From positions 1-64,000 of the forward strand of contig NZ_AQQU01000008.1 in assembly GCF_002210105.1 (NCBI RefSeq): a stretch of 64,000 nucleotides of DNA, written 5' to 3'. A program made the translations under genes and the position numbers. Source of the DNA: Oceanicola sp. 22II-s10i. Lineage in GTDB: Bacteria > Pseudomonadota > Alphaproteobacteria > Rhodobacterales > Rhodobacteraceae. This document shows positions 1 through 8,758 of this stretch, piece by piece (positions within the stretch are counted from its first letter, which is position 1; every line of letters begins with the position of its first letter). Below the pieces are notes generated by a model that saw nothing but the letters and a program-made list of their open reading frames with translations, was not told where the DNA came from and searched no databases.

Positions 1-2
1 GG

Positions 3-1130
3 TCAGAGCGGCGCGGTGCGGTAAAGCCGGACCTTGAGGCCGCCATGCGGGATCGGCGGGCCGATCTCGGCGAAATTCAGCCCGGTCGCCTTGGCCAGCC
101 CGCCGTCGCTGGTCACGAGGCCAAGCCGCCAGCCCGGCAGCTTTTCGCGCAGGGTCTGGCCGAGCCCGCCGTAGAGCGCGAACAACAGGTTCCGGTTGCC
201 GATCCGGTCGCCGTAAGGCGGGTTCACCATGACGAGGCCGGGCGGACCGTCGGGCCGTTCCAGCGCACCGACGGGGTGGCAGGCAAAGCGGGTCAGGGCG
301 GCGACGCCCGCGCGCTCGGCATTCTGGGTCGCCATGCCGACCGCGCCCTGGTCGCGGTCGGATCCGTAGAAGCGCAGGTCCGGAGTGCCGGGCTTGTCGG
401 CCGCGGCTTTCATCGCGGTCCATGCCTGCGGATCGAAGGATGCGAAATCCTCGAAGGCGAAGCGGCGCGACCGGCCGGGGGCGAGCCCGGCGGCGATCTC
501 GGCCGCCTCGATCGGGAAGGTGCCCGAGCCGCACATCGGGTCCATCACGGGTTCCGATCCGTCGTAGCCGCACTGGCGCAGGAACAGTGCTGCCATCGTC
601 TCGCGGATCGGGGCCTTGCCGACGGCCAGCTTGTGGCCGCGCCGGTGCAGCGCCTCGCCCGAGGTGTCGAGCGAGATGGTGCAGAGGTCGTCCTCGATCC
701 GGACCATGATCTTGAGCGCGGCCTCGGCGCTGACTGTTGCGCCGAGCGTTTCCGTGATCGCCCGTTCCACCCGCTGCGCGGCGGCGCCTGCGTGGTAGAT
801 GCGCGACTTGCGGCTGGTCGCTTCGACCTTCACCGGCAGATCCGGGCGCAGCACACCGGCCCAGTCCACCTTGCGCGCGCGCTTGTCGAGCTGGGCGAGG
901 TGCATCGCGCGGAACTCGGCGATCCGCACCAGCACCCGCGTCGCGCCGCGCAGCCACAGGTTCGCGCGCCAGACCTCGGGCCAGCCGCCTTGCGCGGTCA
1001 CGCCGCCCGCGACGGCGGTTGCATCCGCAAAGCCAAGCTCGCGCGCCTCCTCGGCGAGCGTCGCTTCCAGCCCCGGCGGGCAGGTCAGGAACAGGCCGAG
1101 GGCCGGTTCAGACGGCGATGAAGTGGACAT
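3..1130 (-). CDS. THUMP-domain class I SAM-dependent RNA methyltransferase (RlmL/YpsC type)
   Basis: Predicted to methylate guanosine N2 in 23S rRNA, like the N-terminal half of E. coli RlmL. A THUMP-like RNA-binding region covers about residues 40-155. The SAM-binding motif MDPMCGSGTF lies near residues 196-205 and the catalytic NPPYG near 303-307, the signature of amino-group N-methyltransferases. About 375 residues matches single-domain bacterial members. I chose ATG 1130 because the N-terminus (MSTSSPSEPALG) fits relatives; ATG 1157 is open in the same frame and neither start has a clear ribosome site. It overlaps the 3' end of the upstream gene by 23 bases, so the two are probably co-transcribed. 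The exact target base cannot be read from sequence. Confidence 0.85.
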   Translation of the reverse strand: MSTSSPSEPALGLFLTCPPGLEATLAEEARELGFADATAVAGGVTAQGGWPEVWRANLWLRGATRVLVRIAEFRAMHLAQLDKRARKVDWAGVLRPDLPVKVEATSRKSRIYHAGAAAQRVERAITETLGATVSAEAALKIMVRIEDDLCTISLDTSGEALHRRGHKLAVGKAPIRETMAALFLRQCGYDGSEPVMDPMCGSGTFPIEAAEIAAGLAPGRSRRFAFEDFASFDPQAWTAMKAAADKPGTPDLRFYGSDRDQGAVGMATQNAERAGVAALTRFACHPVGALERPDGPPGLVMVNPPYGDRIGNRNLLFALYGGLGQTLREKLPGWRLGLVTSDGGLAKATGLNFAEIGPPIPHGGLKVRLYRTAPL

Positions 1131-1983
1131 CGGGGATGCGTTCGATTTCAAAGACATCCTCGTCGTAACGCTCGCTCAGCATGTCGACATAGGCTTCGTC
1201 CCAGCCGGGCAGGTCCAGTTCCTCTTCGATCTCGTCCTCGATCGCGAATTTGTCGAGGAACGCGGCGATCACCCGGCGTTTCTGGCGTTCAGTCATGACC
1301 GGGTGCGCATGCAGATAGGCCCGGAACCGCTGCATGCCTTCCTTGGACATGATGTCCGCCAGCAAGTCGAAGCCGCCGATGATCTTGGTCCCGTGTTCCA
1401 GACCCGCGACCTCGCGGATGATGGAGCCCCAGATCAGCGGCGTGTCCTCGTTGCACCAGACCGTGATCTCGATCTCGGGGTGGGCGGCGCGGATACGGGC
1501 GATCAGTTCGGACCAGCGCAGCAGCGCCGGATCGGTGCCGTCGAGGAAGGTCAGGAAATCGTCGTGCGGGCTCTCGGCGAAGAGGGCGGGCAGGTAGGTG
1601 GCCGGGTTGCGGATGCCGAGGCAGAGCGTCAGGTGATCACTGCCGAAAAGCTCCGCCAGATCGGTCAGGCGCTGTTCGGCGCGCGGGTAGAGCAGGCCGC
1701 CGCTGACAGCGAGCTTGGGCACGCAGAAGAAGTTCTCGTCCGACAGCAGCACCCGCGTCGCACCGTCCTGTTCCACGATCTGGTCCAGCAGGATGTCACG
1801 CGCACCGTCTGCGGGGGCATCCTTGATCATCGCCTTGACCGTGTCCCGCAGCAGCTTGCGATAGCGCGAGGGGCCGGGCACCGCGATGCCCTTTTGCAGG
1901 AACAGGTCCTTGTTCTTGAGCAGGCACTTCACCAGGCGGTCTACGTCGGTGCAATGTGCGCCCGCGTGCAGGACGATTTCCAT
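1108..1983 (-). CDS. Conserved hypothetical protein, possible sulfotransferase-like fold
   Basis: 291 residues, no signal peptide and no membrane segment. The N-terminus MEIVLHAGAHCTD resembles the beta strand plus short loop that opens sulfotransferase-like nucleotide-fold proteins, but no full PAPS-binding motif is visible, so the function is unassigned. The C-terminal third is acidic (EDEIEEELDLPGWDEAY). It precedes and overlaps the RNA methyltransferase gene, suggesting one transcript, and is divergent from the ABC permease with an 88-base shared upstream region. Codon use resembles its neighbours. Confidence 0.7.
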   Translation of the reverse strand: MEIVLHAGAHCTDVDRLVKCLLKNKDLFLQKGIAVPGPSRYRKLLRDTVKAMIKDAPADGARDILLDQIVEQDGATRVLLSDENFFCVPKLAVSGGLLYPRAEQRLTDLAELFGSDHLTLCLGIRNPATYLPALFAESPHDDFLTFLDGTDPALLRWSELIARIRAAHPEIEITVWCNEDTPLIWGSIIREVAGLEHGTKIIGGFDLLADIMSKEGMQRFRAYLHAHPVMTERQKRRVIAAFLDKFAIEDEIEEELDLPGWDEAYVDMLSERYDEDVFEIERIPDVHFIAV

Positions 1984-2071
1984 GGCGTGCCCTTATTCCC
2001 CGGATCCCGGCGTCCGGCTGGTTGCGCCTTCTATATCGCGGGGCGGCTGGACAGTAAAAGCGGTTTGGGGC

Positions 2072-3751
2072 ATGGGGCTTGGCATGGTGGACGTTCCGAC
2101 ACAGGCGGCGCAGGGGCGGCGAATCTTCTGGCCTTCGGCTTGGTCCGTCGGCGCGGGGCTGATCGCCGCGCTGGTGGTCGCGCCGATCGTTTCGGTGTTC
2201 GTGATCGCGGCCGCGCCGTTCTGGTCGGGGGCCGAGAACATCTGGCCGCACCTGATCTCCACGACCCTGCCGCGCTACCTGTCGAACACGCTGTGGCTGA
2301 TGGCCGGTGTCGGCCTGCTGACCGCCTGCATGGGGACCGGGGCGGCGTGGATCGTGGCGCGATACCGGTTTCCGGGCGACAGGTGGCTGGAATACCTGCT
2401 GCTGCTGCCGCTGGCGATCCCAGCCTATGTCGGGGCCTATGCGCTGGTCGATTTCCTGGAATACGCGGGCCCGGTTCAGAGCGGTCTGCGCAGCCTGATG
2501 GGCTGGAAAACGGCGCGCGACTACTGGTTTCCGGAGATCCGGTCGCTGGGTGCTGCCGTTCTGGTCCTGGCGGCGGCACTGTATCCCTACGTCTACCTGC
2601 TGGCGCGGGCGGCGTTCCGCGAACAGGCCGGGGCGGGCGAAGAGGTGGCGATGTCGCTGGGCGTCGGCGCCTTTGGCCGGTTCCGGCGCGTCGGGCTGCC
2701 GCTGGCGCGGCCCGCCATCGCGACCGGCGTGGCCGTGGTGATGATGGAGACGGTGAACGATTTCGGCACCGTCGACTATTTCGCGGTGCAGACGCTGACG
2801 ACCGGCATCTTCTCCACCTGGCTGGAAAAGAACAACGCGGGCGGGGCGGCGCAGATCGCCTGTGTCATCCTCGCGCTCGTCGTGGCGCTGGTGATGATCG
2901 AGAAGCTGTCGCAGCGCCGGTCGCGGTTCTACAACATGGCGCGGGGCCATCGCCCGGTGGAAAAGGTGCGGTTGTCGGGCCGGGCCGGGTGGCTGGCCTG
3001 CGTGCTGTGCTGCATTCCGCTGCTGATCGGGTTCGTCCTGCCCGCCGGGGTGATCCTGAGGCACGCGGTCGACAATGCCGAGGCCTGGCTCGACCCCGGC
3101 CTGCTGCTGGCGTTCCGGCACACGATCACCGTCGGCGGCATCGCCGCGCTGGTGACGGTGGGGGCGGCGGTGTTCCTTGTCTACGGTGTGCGGCTGTCGG
3201 GGCGGCGGTTTCCGCGGCTGATGCTGCCGCTCACGTCGATCGGCTATGCCGCGCCGGGGGCTGTGCTGGGGGTCGGGATCCTCGTGCCGCTTGCCGCCGC
3301 CGATCACCGGCTGGCCGACACGGTCGAGGGCGCGACGGGGTTCGACATCGGTCTGGTGATGACCGGATCGGCCTTCGCGCTGGTGCTGGCCTATTCGGTC
3401 CGGTTCTTCGCCATCGCCGGCGGGGCGGCGGATTCGGGGTTCGGGCGCGTGTCACCGTCGCTGCCGATGGCGGCACAGTCGCTGGGGCGGACACGGGGGC
3501 AGGTGCTGCGGTCGATCTATTTCCCGCTGGTGCGCGGCACGCTGGCCTCGGCACTGCTGCTGGTCTTTGTCGACTGCGTCAAGGAACTGCCCGCGACGAT
3601 GCTGCTGAGGCCCTTCAACTACGACACGCTGGCCACGCGGGTGCACGATCAGGCCTCGCTGGAGAACCTCGGGCAGGCGGCCCCGGCGGCGATCCTCGTG
3701 ATCCTCGTGGGGCTGGCCGCCGTGGCATTGCTGGCCCGCGCCAACCGCTGA
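2072..3751 (+). CDS. Iron(III)-type ABC transporter permease, fused two-domain (FbpB/SfuB family)
   Basis: Inner-membrane permease with about 12 hydrophobic segments in two homologous halves, as in ferric-iron importers, where one polypeptide forms the whole channel. Each half has an EAA-type coupling loop: EEVAMSLGVGAFGRFRRVGLP in the first and AAQSLGRTRGQVLRSIYFP in the second. About 559 residues is usual for the family. ATG 2084 is an alternative start and has a GGGG six bases upstream. No ATPase or binding-protein gene is adjacent, so its partners must lie elsewhere. The substrate (iron) is inferred from family only. Confidence 0.85.
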   Translation: MGLGMVDVPTQAAQGRRIFWPSAWSVGAGLIAALVVAPIVSVFVIAAAPFWSGAENIWPHLISTTLPRYLSNTLWLMAGVGLLTACMGTGAAWIVARYRFPGDRWLEYLLLLPLAIPAYVGAYALVDFLEYAGPVQSGLRSLMGWKTARDYWFPEIRSLGAAVLVLAAALYPYVYLLARAAFREQAGAGEEVAMSLGVGAFGRFRRVGLPLARPAIATGVAVVMMETVNDFGTVDYFAVQTLTTGIFSTWLEKNNAGGAAQIACVILALVVALVMIEKLSQRRSRFYNMARGHRPVEKVRLSGRAGWLACVLCCIPLLIGFVLPAGVILRHAVDNAEAWLDPGLLLAFRHTITVGGIAALVTVGAAVFLVYGVRLSGRRFPRLMLPLTSIGYAAPGAVLGVGILVPLAAADHRLADTVEGATGFDIGLVMTGSAFALVLAYSVRFFAIAGGAADSGFGRVSPSLPMAAQSLGRTRGQVLRSIYFPLVRGTLASALLLVFVDCVKELPATMLLRPFNYDTLATRVHDQASLENLGQAAPAAILVILVGLAAVALLARANR

Positions 3752-3851
3752 AAGCGCTGTCGCACTGGGGCGGAAAATTTCTGTCCGATCCCTGCAATTT
3801 TTCCCTTGCAGCCGTCCGCCCAAGCCAATAGATGATCCCTCACCCAAGGAC

Positions 3852-3926
3852 GCGGGCGTAGCTCAGGGGTAGAGCATAACCTTGCCAAGGTTAGGGTCGT
3901 GAGTTCGAATCTCATCGCCCGCTCCA
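3852..3926 (+). tRNA. tRNA-Gly (GCC)
   Basis: Full cloverleaf: acceptor GCGGGCG pairs with CGCCCGC at 3916-3922, the anticodon loop TTGCCAA places GCC at 3884-3886, the T arm carries GTTCGAAT, and CCA is encoded at 3924-3926. It stands alone between the ABC permease and the receiver gene. Confidence 0.97.
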
Positions 3927-3931
3927 ATTAA

Positions 3932-3960
3932 ACAAAGGGTCTGAACCGTCAGCCCTTTGT
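3932..3960. terminator. Possible bidirectional terminator after tRNA-Gly
   Basis: ACAAAGGG at 3932-3939 pairs perfectly with CCCTTTGT at 3953-3960 around a 13-base loop. It lies just 3' of the tRNA and faces the convergent receiver gene. There is no long T run, so it may be weak or Rho-assisted. Confidence 0.5.
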
Positions 3961-4006
3961 GACTTCTCTCAGGATCAGAAACAGGCCCTGCCGCCACCCA
4001 CCGTCG

Positions 4007-4390
4007 CTAGACGTGTGGCGGTGTGACCATCGACTGCACCTCGCGGACCACGCGGGCCACCGGGACCGGTTTGACCAGCACGACAGGGCGGGGCGACATT
4101 GGCGCGGCCGAGGCGTCGAGAATTGAATCGTCTCCGGTGAGAAAGAGGAACGGGATCCCGCGGTCCCACAGGGCCTGTGCCACCGGGCCGCTTGTCTGGC
4201 CACCGGCCAGCGACAGGTCCAGCGTCGCACCGTCCAGACCGCTGTTCGCTGCGGCGATTTCGGCGATGGCGGCGTCCACGGTGGCGTGCGGGCCCACGAC
4301 CTCGAACCCGGCATCCGACAGGATCCGTTTCAGCAGAGCGGCATAAAGGAATTCGTCCTCGACCACCAGAATCCTGGGGCGTCGCGTCAT
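4007..4390 (-). CDS. Single-domain response regulator (CheY-like receiver)
   Basis: 127 residues, a receiver domain alone with no output domain. Acidic pair E11/D12, probable phospho-acceptor D58 in LDLSLAGG, T84 and K107 are at the expected places. The start (MTRRPRILVVEDE) overlaps the kinase stop by four bases (ATGA type), so the two are translationally coupled and almost certainly cognate. With no output domain it probably acts by protein contact or as a phosphate sink, as is common for receivers paired with HWE kinases in alphaproteobacteria (family knowledge). Confidence 0.9.
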   Translation of the reverse strand: MTRRPRILVVEDEFLYAALLKRILSDAGFEVVGPHATVDAAIAEIAAANSGLDGATLDLSLAGGQTSGPVAQALWDRGIPFLFLTGDDSILDASAAPMSPRPVVLVKPVPVARVVREVQSMVTPPHV

Positions 4391-5832
4391 GTCGGTGCAG
4401 GCATGGTGGCGGGGAAGCGCAGTTCGTAGACGATTCCGTCGGGCCGGTAGGAAAACGACGCATGTGCACCGAGTTCGCGTGGCACCAGTTCGGTCAGCAG
4501 CAGCTTGCCGAAGCCGTCGCCGTCCTCCGTCGTCTCCGGCAGGGGGTGGTCGGCATGTTCCGACCAGACAAGGCTCAGCTCGTTCGGGCCCCGGCCGGAG
4601 CCGCATTCGATGGTCACAACGCCGTCTTCCGAGGCAAAGGCGCCATGCTTGACCGCGTTGTTGGTCAGTTCGTGCAGCGCCAGAACGATGGTCGAGGCGG
4701 TCGCGGCCTCAAGCTCGGCATCCGCGCCGCGCAGGGTCACGCGGTCGTGGATTTCCGGACCCAGCTGATCCAGTTCCTGCCGGACAAGGTCGTGCAGCGG
4801 CCGCGGCATTGCCGAACCGGCGACGAGGTGCAGGTTGGCCCGCCCGATCGCTTCCAGCCGCAGTTGCAGCCGGTCGAGCAGGTCGTCCTTGTCGCTGGCG
4901 TTGTAGGCCGAGAAGGCGGCGACCGCCTGAACGATGGCCAGCAGGTTCTTGACCCGGTGGCGCAGTTCAGAGACCAGCAGTTCCTGCCGGTCGCGCCACA
5001 TCTGCTGTTCGGTCACCTCGAAGGTCATCGCCATCACGCCGGCGACCGCGCCGCTGCGCGTCCGGTAAGGTTCCGCCACGCCGGAAAAGTATCGCCGCCG
5101 CGTCTGGCCGTCGGGGCGGGTTTCCAGATAGCTGGTTGTCTGCGCGATCTGCGCCTTGCCGGTCTGGAACGCGGCGTCCAGCAGTTTGTGCGCGCCCGGA
5201 TTCTCCCCCAGAACGCAGCGCTCGGCCAGCGTGCTGCCCAGGGGTTCGACCCCCGGATGCCATGTGCGGAATTCGTCGTTTGCGAAGATGCAGGTATGCT
5301 CCGGGCCGCGGTGGATGCCGACGGCGAAGGGCGCGTTCGACAGCAGGTCCCTGAGCAGCGTCTCGTTGTCGTCCAGCAGGGAATAGGCATCGTCGCCGCC
5401 CGGCGGGACAACGGGGCCGGTTCCGGTGAACTGAAGGATACAGCCGGTTACACCGCCGGTCGTGTCGTGGCAGGCGGCGACGCGCAGGTCCTCGCCCGAA
5501 GCCGTCCGGCGGGTACGCGATCCTGCGCCGACCATGACTTCCCGCATCTCGTTGTCCAGACCCCTGGTCCCGAGAGTTTCGGTCAGACTGTCGGCGGATT
5601 GGCCGATCAGGTCGGCGGTGATGCCCGGACGGGTCAGGGCCTGTGACGTGATGAAGCGGATGGTCAGGTTACGGTCCGCGACGATCACCGGGACACCCGC
5701 TGCGCGCAGGATCGACGCCGCGTCCGGCTGGGCGGCGGGAATGTCCGTTCGGCGGTCCAGCGACCCTGTGCAGCCATCCGCCATTCGTGGTGGATCCGGA
5801 TCTTTCGGAAGGGTTCTGGATCCCTCCCGCAT
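4387..5832 (-). CDS. HWE-family sensor histidine kinase with two PAS-like sensor regions
   Basis: Cytoplasmic sensor kinase of about 481 residues. PAS-like segments lie near residues 40-135 and 155-275. The H-box ELRHRVKNLLAIVQAV places the phospho-His near 292, the N-box HELTNNAVKHG is at about 387-397, and the W-x-E (LVWSEH) that defines HWE kinases is at about 423-425. There is no transmembrane segment, so the signal is probably internal (redox, light or ligand through PAS). ATG 5832 was chosen; a TATACT -10-like element lies close before it, and ATG 5784 is an alternative. It is coupled to the downstream receiver and divergent from rpoE, sharing its control region. Confidence 0.88.
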   Translation of the reverse strand: MREGSRTLPKDPDPPRMADGCTGSLDRRTDIPAAQPDAASILRAAGVPVIVADRNLTIRFITSQALTRPGITADLIGQSADSLTETLGTRGLDNEMREVMVGAGSRTRRTASGEDLRVAACHDTTGGVTGCILQFTGTGPVVPPGGDDAYSLLDDNETLLRDLLSNAPFAVGIHRGPEHTCIFANDEFRTWHPGVEPLGSTLAERCVLGENPGAHKLLDAAFQTGKAQIAQTTSYLETRPDGQTRRRYFSGVAEPYRTRSGAVAGVMAMTFEVTEQQMWRDRQELLVSELRHRVKNLLAIVQAVAAFSAYNASDKDDLLDRLQLRLEAIGRANLHLVAGSAMPRPLHDLVRQELDQLGPEIHDRVTLRGADAELEAATASTIVLALHELTNNAVKHGAFASEDGVVTIECGSGRGPNELSLVWSEHADHPLPETTEDGDGFGKLLLTELVPRELGAHASFSYRPDGIVYELRFPATMPAPT

Positions 5833-5934
5833 TGCGACAGTCACAGTATACCATCCAAAGCGTTTCGCCGCGCCTCCCCAAATCTGGTGGGTCAGATGCC
5901 CGCTCCGGCGGTGATGGAAAATTTCGCCGCGTGT

Positions 5935-5963
5935 TGATCCGCCTGTCGTCTGCCTGCGTATCC
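5935..5963 (+). promoter_or_regulatory. Putative RpoE (ECF) promoter of rpoE-chrR
   Basis: TGATCC at 5935-5940, 17 bases, then GTATCC at 5958-5963. TGATCC is the -35 element described for Rhodobacter sphaeroides RpoE. Predicted start near 5970, giving a leader of about 86 bases before the GTG start. Implies autoregulation. Confidence 0.65.
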
Positions 5964-6055
5964 GGTTTATGCTTGTCCAGACCACAGCCATGAACGACAA
6001 AACCGCGCGCGGCCTGGCCGCCGTGCGGTCTATGCCGCGTAAGGAGGGGGACAGG

Positions 6056-6616
6056 GTGCAGTCGACGCCACGCGAGTTGTCGCAGGAAACGGTCTGGATG
6101 CTGGCGGTGCGCGACCGGCGCGACCGGATGGCGTTTGCCGCCCTGTTCGATCATTTCGCGCCGCGTCTCAAAGGTTTCGTGATGCGATCCGGCACTCCTG
6201 CCGAACAGGCGGAAGAAATCGTGCAGGACGTGATGCTCAAGGTCTGGCGCAAGGCCGATCTGTTCGATCCGCATCGGGCGCAGGTGTCGTCCTGGATCTA
6301 CCAGATCGCCCGCAACCGGCAGATCGACGTGTTGCGCAAGGAAAGCCGCCCGGTGCCCGAGGAACTGGCCGAGGACCCGGATGCCGAGCCGGACGCCGGC
6401 CAGATACTCGCGCTGGAGCAGGAAACCGATCACCTGCGCCGCGCCCTGACCGGGCTGAAGCCCGAGCAGCGCGAGGTGATCGAGAAAGCCTACCTGGGTG
6501 AACTCACCCACCAGGAGATTAGTGACCAGACCGGGCTGCCGCTCGGGACCGTGAAATCACGGATCCGGATCGGCCTCGACCGTCTGCGGAAGGAGTTGAA
6601 GGACCTACAGCCATGA
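6056..6616 (+). CDS. rpoE: ECF RNA polymerase sigma factor RpoE (ChrR-controlled, singlet-oxygen type)
   Basis: Directs RNA polymerase to stress promoters; the R. sphaeroides counterpart is released from ChrR by singlet oxygen. Region 2 is seen as FAALFDHFAPRLKGFV to DVMLKVWRKADLFDP, and region 4 as LTHQEISDQTGLPLGTVKSRI with a clear helix-turn-helix. I chose GTG 6056 because GGAGG ends eight bases before it; upstream in-frame ATGs (5969, 5990, 6032) lack a ribosome site, and 5969 would precede the predicted transcription start. This gives 186 residues, near the family norm. The stop overlaps the chrR start (ATGA), the usual sigma/anti-sigma coupling. Divergent from the HWE kinase. Confidence 0.92.
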   Translation: MQSTPRELSQETVWMLAVRDRRDRMAFAALFDHFAPRLKGFVMRSGTPAEQAEEIVQDVMLKVWRKADLFDPHRAQVSSWIYQIARNRQIDVLRKESRPVPEELAEDPDAEPDAGQILALEQETDHLRRALTGLKPEQREVIEKAYLGELTHQEISDQTGLPLGTVKSRIRIGLDRLRKELKDLQP

Positions 6617-7248
6617 GTGAAATCCGTCACCATGTCACCGATGCCATGCTGGCTGCCTATGCGGCCGGATCGTTGCCGCACCCCTTTGCCGTACTCGTCT
6701 CGGCCCATGTCTCAATGTGCCCGGACTGCCGCGCCGCGCTCGAGGCGCATCAGGCGGTCGGCGGCGTTCTGCTGGATCAGGCCGCGCCCGTCGCGCTGTC
6801 CGGCGGGTTGAAGGCCGATATCCTGTCTCGTCTCGACGATGAGTTCCCGTCCGAGCCGGTCTATGCCCGCTCCGGGGTCTATCCCGGACCGATCATGCAG
6901 ACGCTCAAGGGCCGCGCCCCGCGCTGGAAGTCGCTGGGCATGGGGGTCCGGCAGGACATCCTGTCCGAAAACGCCGAGGGATCGGTGCGGCTCCTCTACA
7001 TCCCGCCGGGGCAGGCGGTGCCGGATCACGGCCACAACGGGCTGGAACTGACGCTGGTCCTGCAGGGCAGTTTCAGCGACGAGACCGGGCGCTTCGGTCC
7101 CGGCGATCTGGAGATCGCGGACGAGGAACTGGAACACACGCCGGTCGCCGATCCGGGCGAGGCCTGCATCTGCGTGGCCGCGACGGACGCCCGCCTGCGG
7201 TTCCGTTCCGCCCTGCCGCGTCTGCTGCAGCCGTTCTTCCGTATCTGA
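6613..7248 (+). CDS. chrR: ChrR-family zinc-binding anti-sigma factor with C-terminal cupin
   Basis: Holds RpoE inactive until singlet oxygen appears. The N-terminal anti-sigma domain has the expected zinc ligands H7, H32, C36 and C39 (HV...SAHVSMCPDC). The C-terminal cupin carries H139, H141, E145 and H175 (PDHGHNGLELTL ... LEHTP), matching the second metal site known in R. sphaeroides ChrR. 211 residues is the typical length. Start fixed by the four-base overlap with rpoE. It ends four bases before the convergent SDR gene. Confidence 0.93.
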   Translation: MSEIRHHVTDAMLAAYAAGSLPHPFAVLVSAHVSMCPDCRAALEAHQAVGGVLLDQAAPVALSGGLKADILSRLDDEFPSEPVYARSGVYPGPIMQTLKGRAPRWKSLGMGVRQDILSENAEGSVRLLYIPPGQAVPDHGHNGLELTLVLQGSFSDETGRFGPGDLEIADEELEHTPVADPGEACICVAATDARLRFRSALPRLLQPFFRI

Positions 7249-7251
7249 AGC

Positions 7252-7977
7252 TCAGCGGCCCCGGTAGACGACGATATCCGGCAGCATGTCGATCAGCCGG
7301 ATCACCCAAGCGAAGGGAATGGGAAAGTCGGTGCGGAAGCGCCGGCTTTTCATCGCCTTGAGCACCTTGGCCGCCGCATCCTCGGGCGTCATCAGCTGCG
7401 GCATCCGGAATTCATTCTTGTCGGTCAGCCGCGTCTTGATGAAGCCGGGATTGACCAGCCGCACCGTGACCCCGGTGTCGCGCAGATCGTGGCGCAGGGT
7501 TTCGGCGAGGCTGACGAGCCCCGCCTTGCTGGCGGAATAGCCGATCGAGGCGGGCAGGCCGTGGTATCCGGCCAGTGACCCGATCAGCGTGATGTCGCCG
7601 CGCCCGGCCCGGACCATGCCCGGCACGACCTCGCCCAGAACCCGCATCGCGCCGGTGAAATTCACATCCGCCACCTTCAGCGCCGTTTCGGTGTCCCAGT
7701 CACGGGCGGCCATCGGCTCGTAGGCGCCCGCGCCATAGATCACGCCATCCACGTTCCCCGCTTCCGCGACCGCTGCCCGGACCGAGGCAAGGTCGGTCAC
7801 GTCGAGGGGCAGGGCGCGCGCGTCGGGCAGGTCGTCGGCGAGCGACTTGAGCCGGTCCTCGCTGCGGGCCGACAGGACAAGTCGCGCACCCTCGGCCGCA
7901 AGCTGGCGGGCAAGGTCACGGCCCAGGCCTTCGCTTGCGCCGATCAGCCAGTAGGTCTTGCCGGTAAAGGCGGTCAT
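7252..7977 (-). CDS. Short-chain dehydrogenase/reductase, probable RpoE-regulon member
   Basis: Classical SDR of 241 residues. The cofactor motif GASEGLG is at about 13-19, NAG is replaced by YGAGAY, and the catalytic triad is S134, Y147, K151 (S-x12-Y-x3-K). Substrate unknown. Its start overlaps the end of the DUF1365 gene by four bases, so it is the second gene of a two-gene operon behind the RpoE-like promoter at 8759-8787. Similar SDR, DUF1365 and flavoprotein genes occur together in the R. sphaeroides singlet-oxygen regulon (recalled, not checked). Confidence 0.88.
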   Translation of the reverse strand: MTAFTGKTYWLIGASEGLGRDLARQLAAEGARLVLSARSEDRLKSLADDLPDARALPLDVTDLASVRAAVAEAGNVDGVIYGAGAYEPMAARDWDTETALKVADVNFTGAMRVLGEVVPGMVRAGRGDITLIGSLAGYHGLPASIGYSASKAGLVSLAETLRHDLRDTGVTVRLVNPGFIKTRLTDKNEFRMPQLMTPEDAAAKVLKAMKSRRFRTDFPIPFAWVIRLIDMLPDIVVYRGR

Positions 7978-8753
7978 GGTGTGGCCCCCTTGGCGTGCTC
8001 GTTGTCCGAGGTCAGCGGTTCGGGCGCGGGCGCGGCGCTGAGGAACGGCGCGCGCTTGATCCAGAGGATCACCGCCTGCCAGTGGATCAGCGCCAGCACC
8101 CTCAGTGCGCCCATCGGACGGCGCAGGGCTGCACGGGCCAGCGAGCGGTTCGTCGCCGGGGCAAGCGGGCCGTCCAGCGTGGCCAGCACGCCTTCCTTTC
8201 CGTTTTCGTAGGCGATGCGGATATGCACCTCGGTCGCGCTCATGCCGAAGTTGAAGATGTAGCGCCCTGCAACCTCTTGGAAGGGCGAGACATGCATCAG
8301 CTTGGTCGCGACCAGCCGGTCGTCGCGCCGGATCGGGCGAAAGTCCTCGTGCGCGCAGAAATAGCAGTGCCGTCCGCCGAAGGTGTTGTTCACCTCGGCC
8401 ACGAAGGCGAAGGGCTGACCGTCACGCAGGGCGATCCAGAAGCTGACGGGATTGAAATGAAACCAGAGGAAACTCGGCTGGGTCAGAAGCAGAAGCTCCG
8501 CGCCCTCCAAGGGAAATCCGCGCCGTTCCAGTTCCCCGCGGAACCAGGCCGTGCCGGTGCCGTCGCCGCGCGGGCCGCCGTGCCGGGCACTGTGCAGCGA
8601 CCACAGGTTGAACCGGTTCCGGGACAACAGGGCAGGGTCCTCCTGCGGGTCGTCCAGATCGCAAAGCACGTAGTCCACGCCGTAGCGGAATGCGTTGCGG
8701 ATGCCGCCGCGCCGCGCGTGATAGGTTTGTCCCTGAAGATGCCGTGTCACCAT
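7974..8753 (-). CDS. DUF1365 family protein
   Basis: 259 residues. The N-terminus TYHARRGGIRNAFRYGVDYVLCDLDD and internal FWFHFNPVSFW with RHCYFCAHEDF are typical of DUF1365, a family of unknown biochemistry found beside flavin amine-oxidase-like proteins and lipid-modifying enzymes. There is a weak hydrophobic stretch near residues 220-235. The predicted RpoE -10 ends six bases before the ATG, so the message may be leaderless. Transcribed with the SDR gene and divergent from the flavoprotein. Confidence 0.88.
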   Translation of the reverse strand: MVTRHLQGQTYHARRGGIRNAFRYGVDYVLCDLDDPQEDPALLSRNRFNLWSLHSARHGGPRGDGTGTAWFRGELERRGFPLEGAELLLLTQPSFLWFHFNPVSFWIALRDGQPFAFVAEVNNTFGGRHCYFCAHEDFRPIRRDDRLVATKLMHVSPFQEVAGRYIFNFGMSATEVHIRIAYENGKEGVLATLDGPLAPATNRSLARAALRRPMGALRVLALIHWQAVILWIKRAPFLSAAPAPEPLTSDNEHAKGATP

Positions 8754-8758
8754 ATACC

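Noticed and set aside
799-3831. Open frame of about 1010 codons on + strand across the methyltransferase, hypothetical and ABC permease genes
   Set aside because: Low-complexity translation rich in Arg, Gly and Ala, and real genes in other frames carry clear family motifs. It is a high-GC shadow frame.
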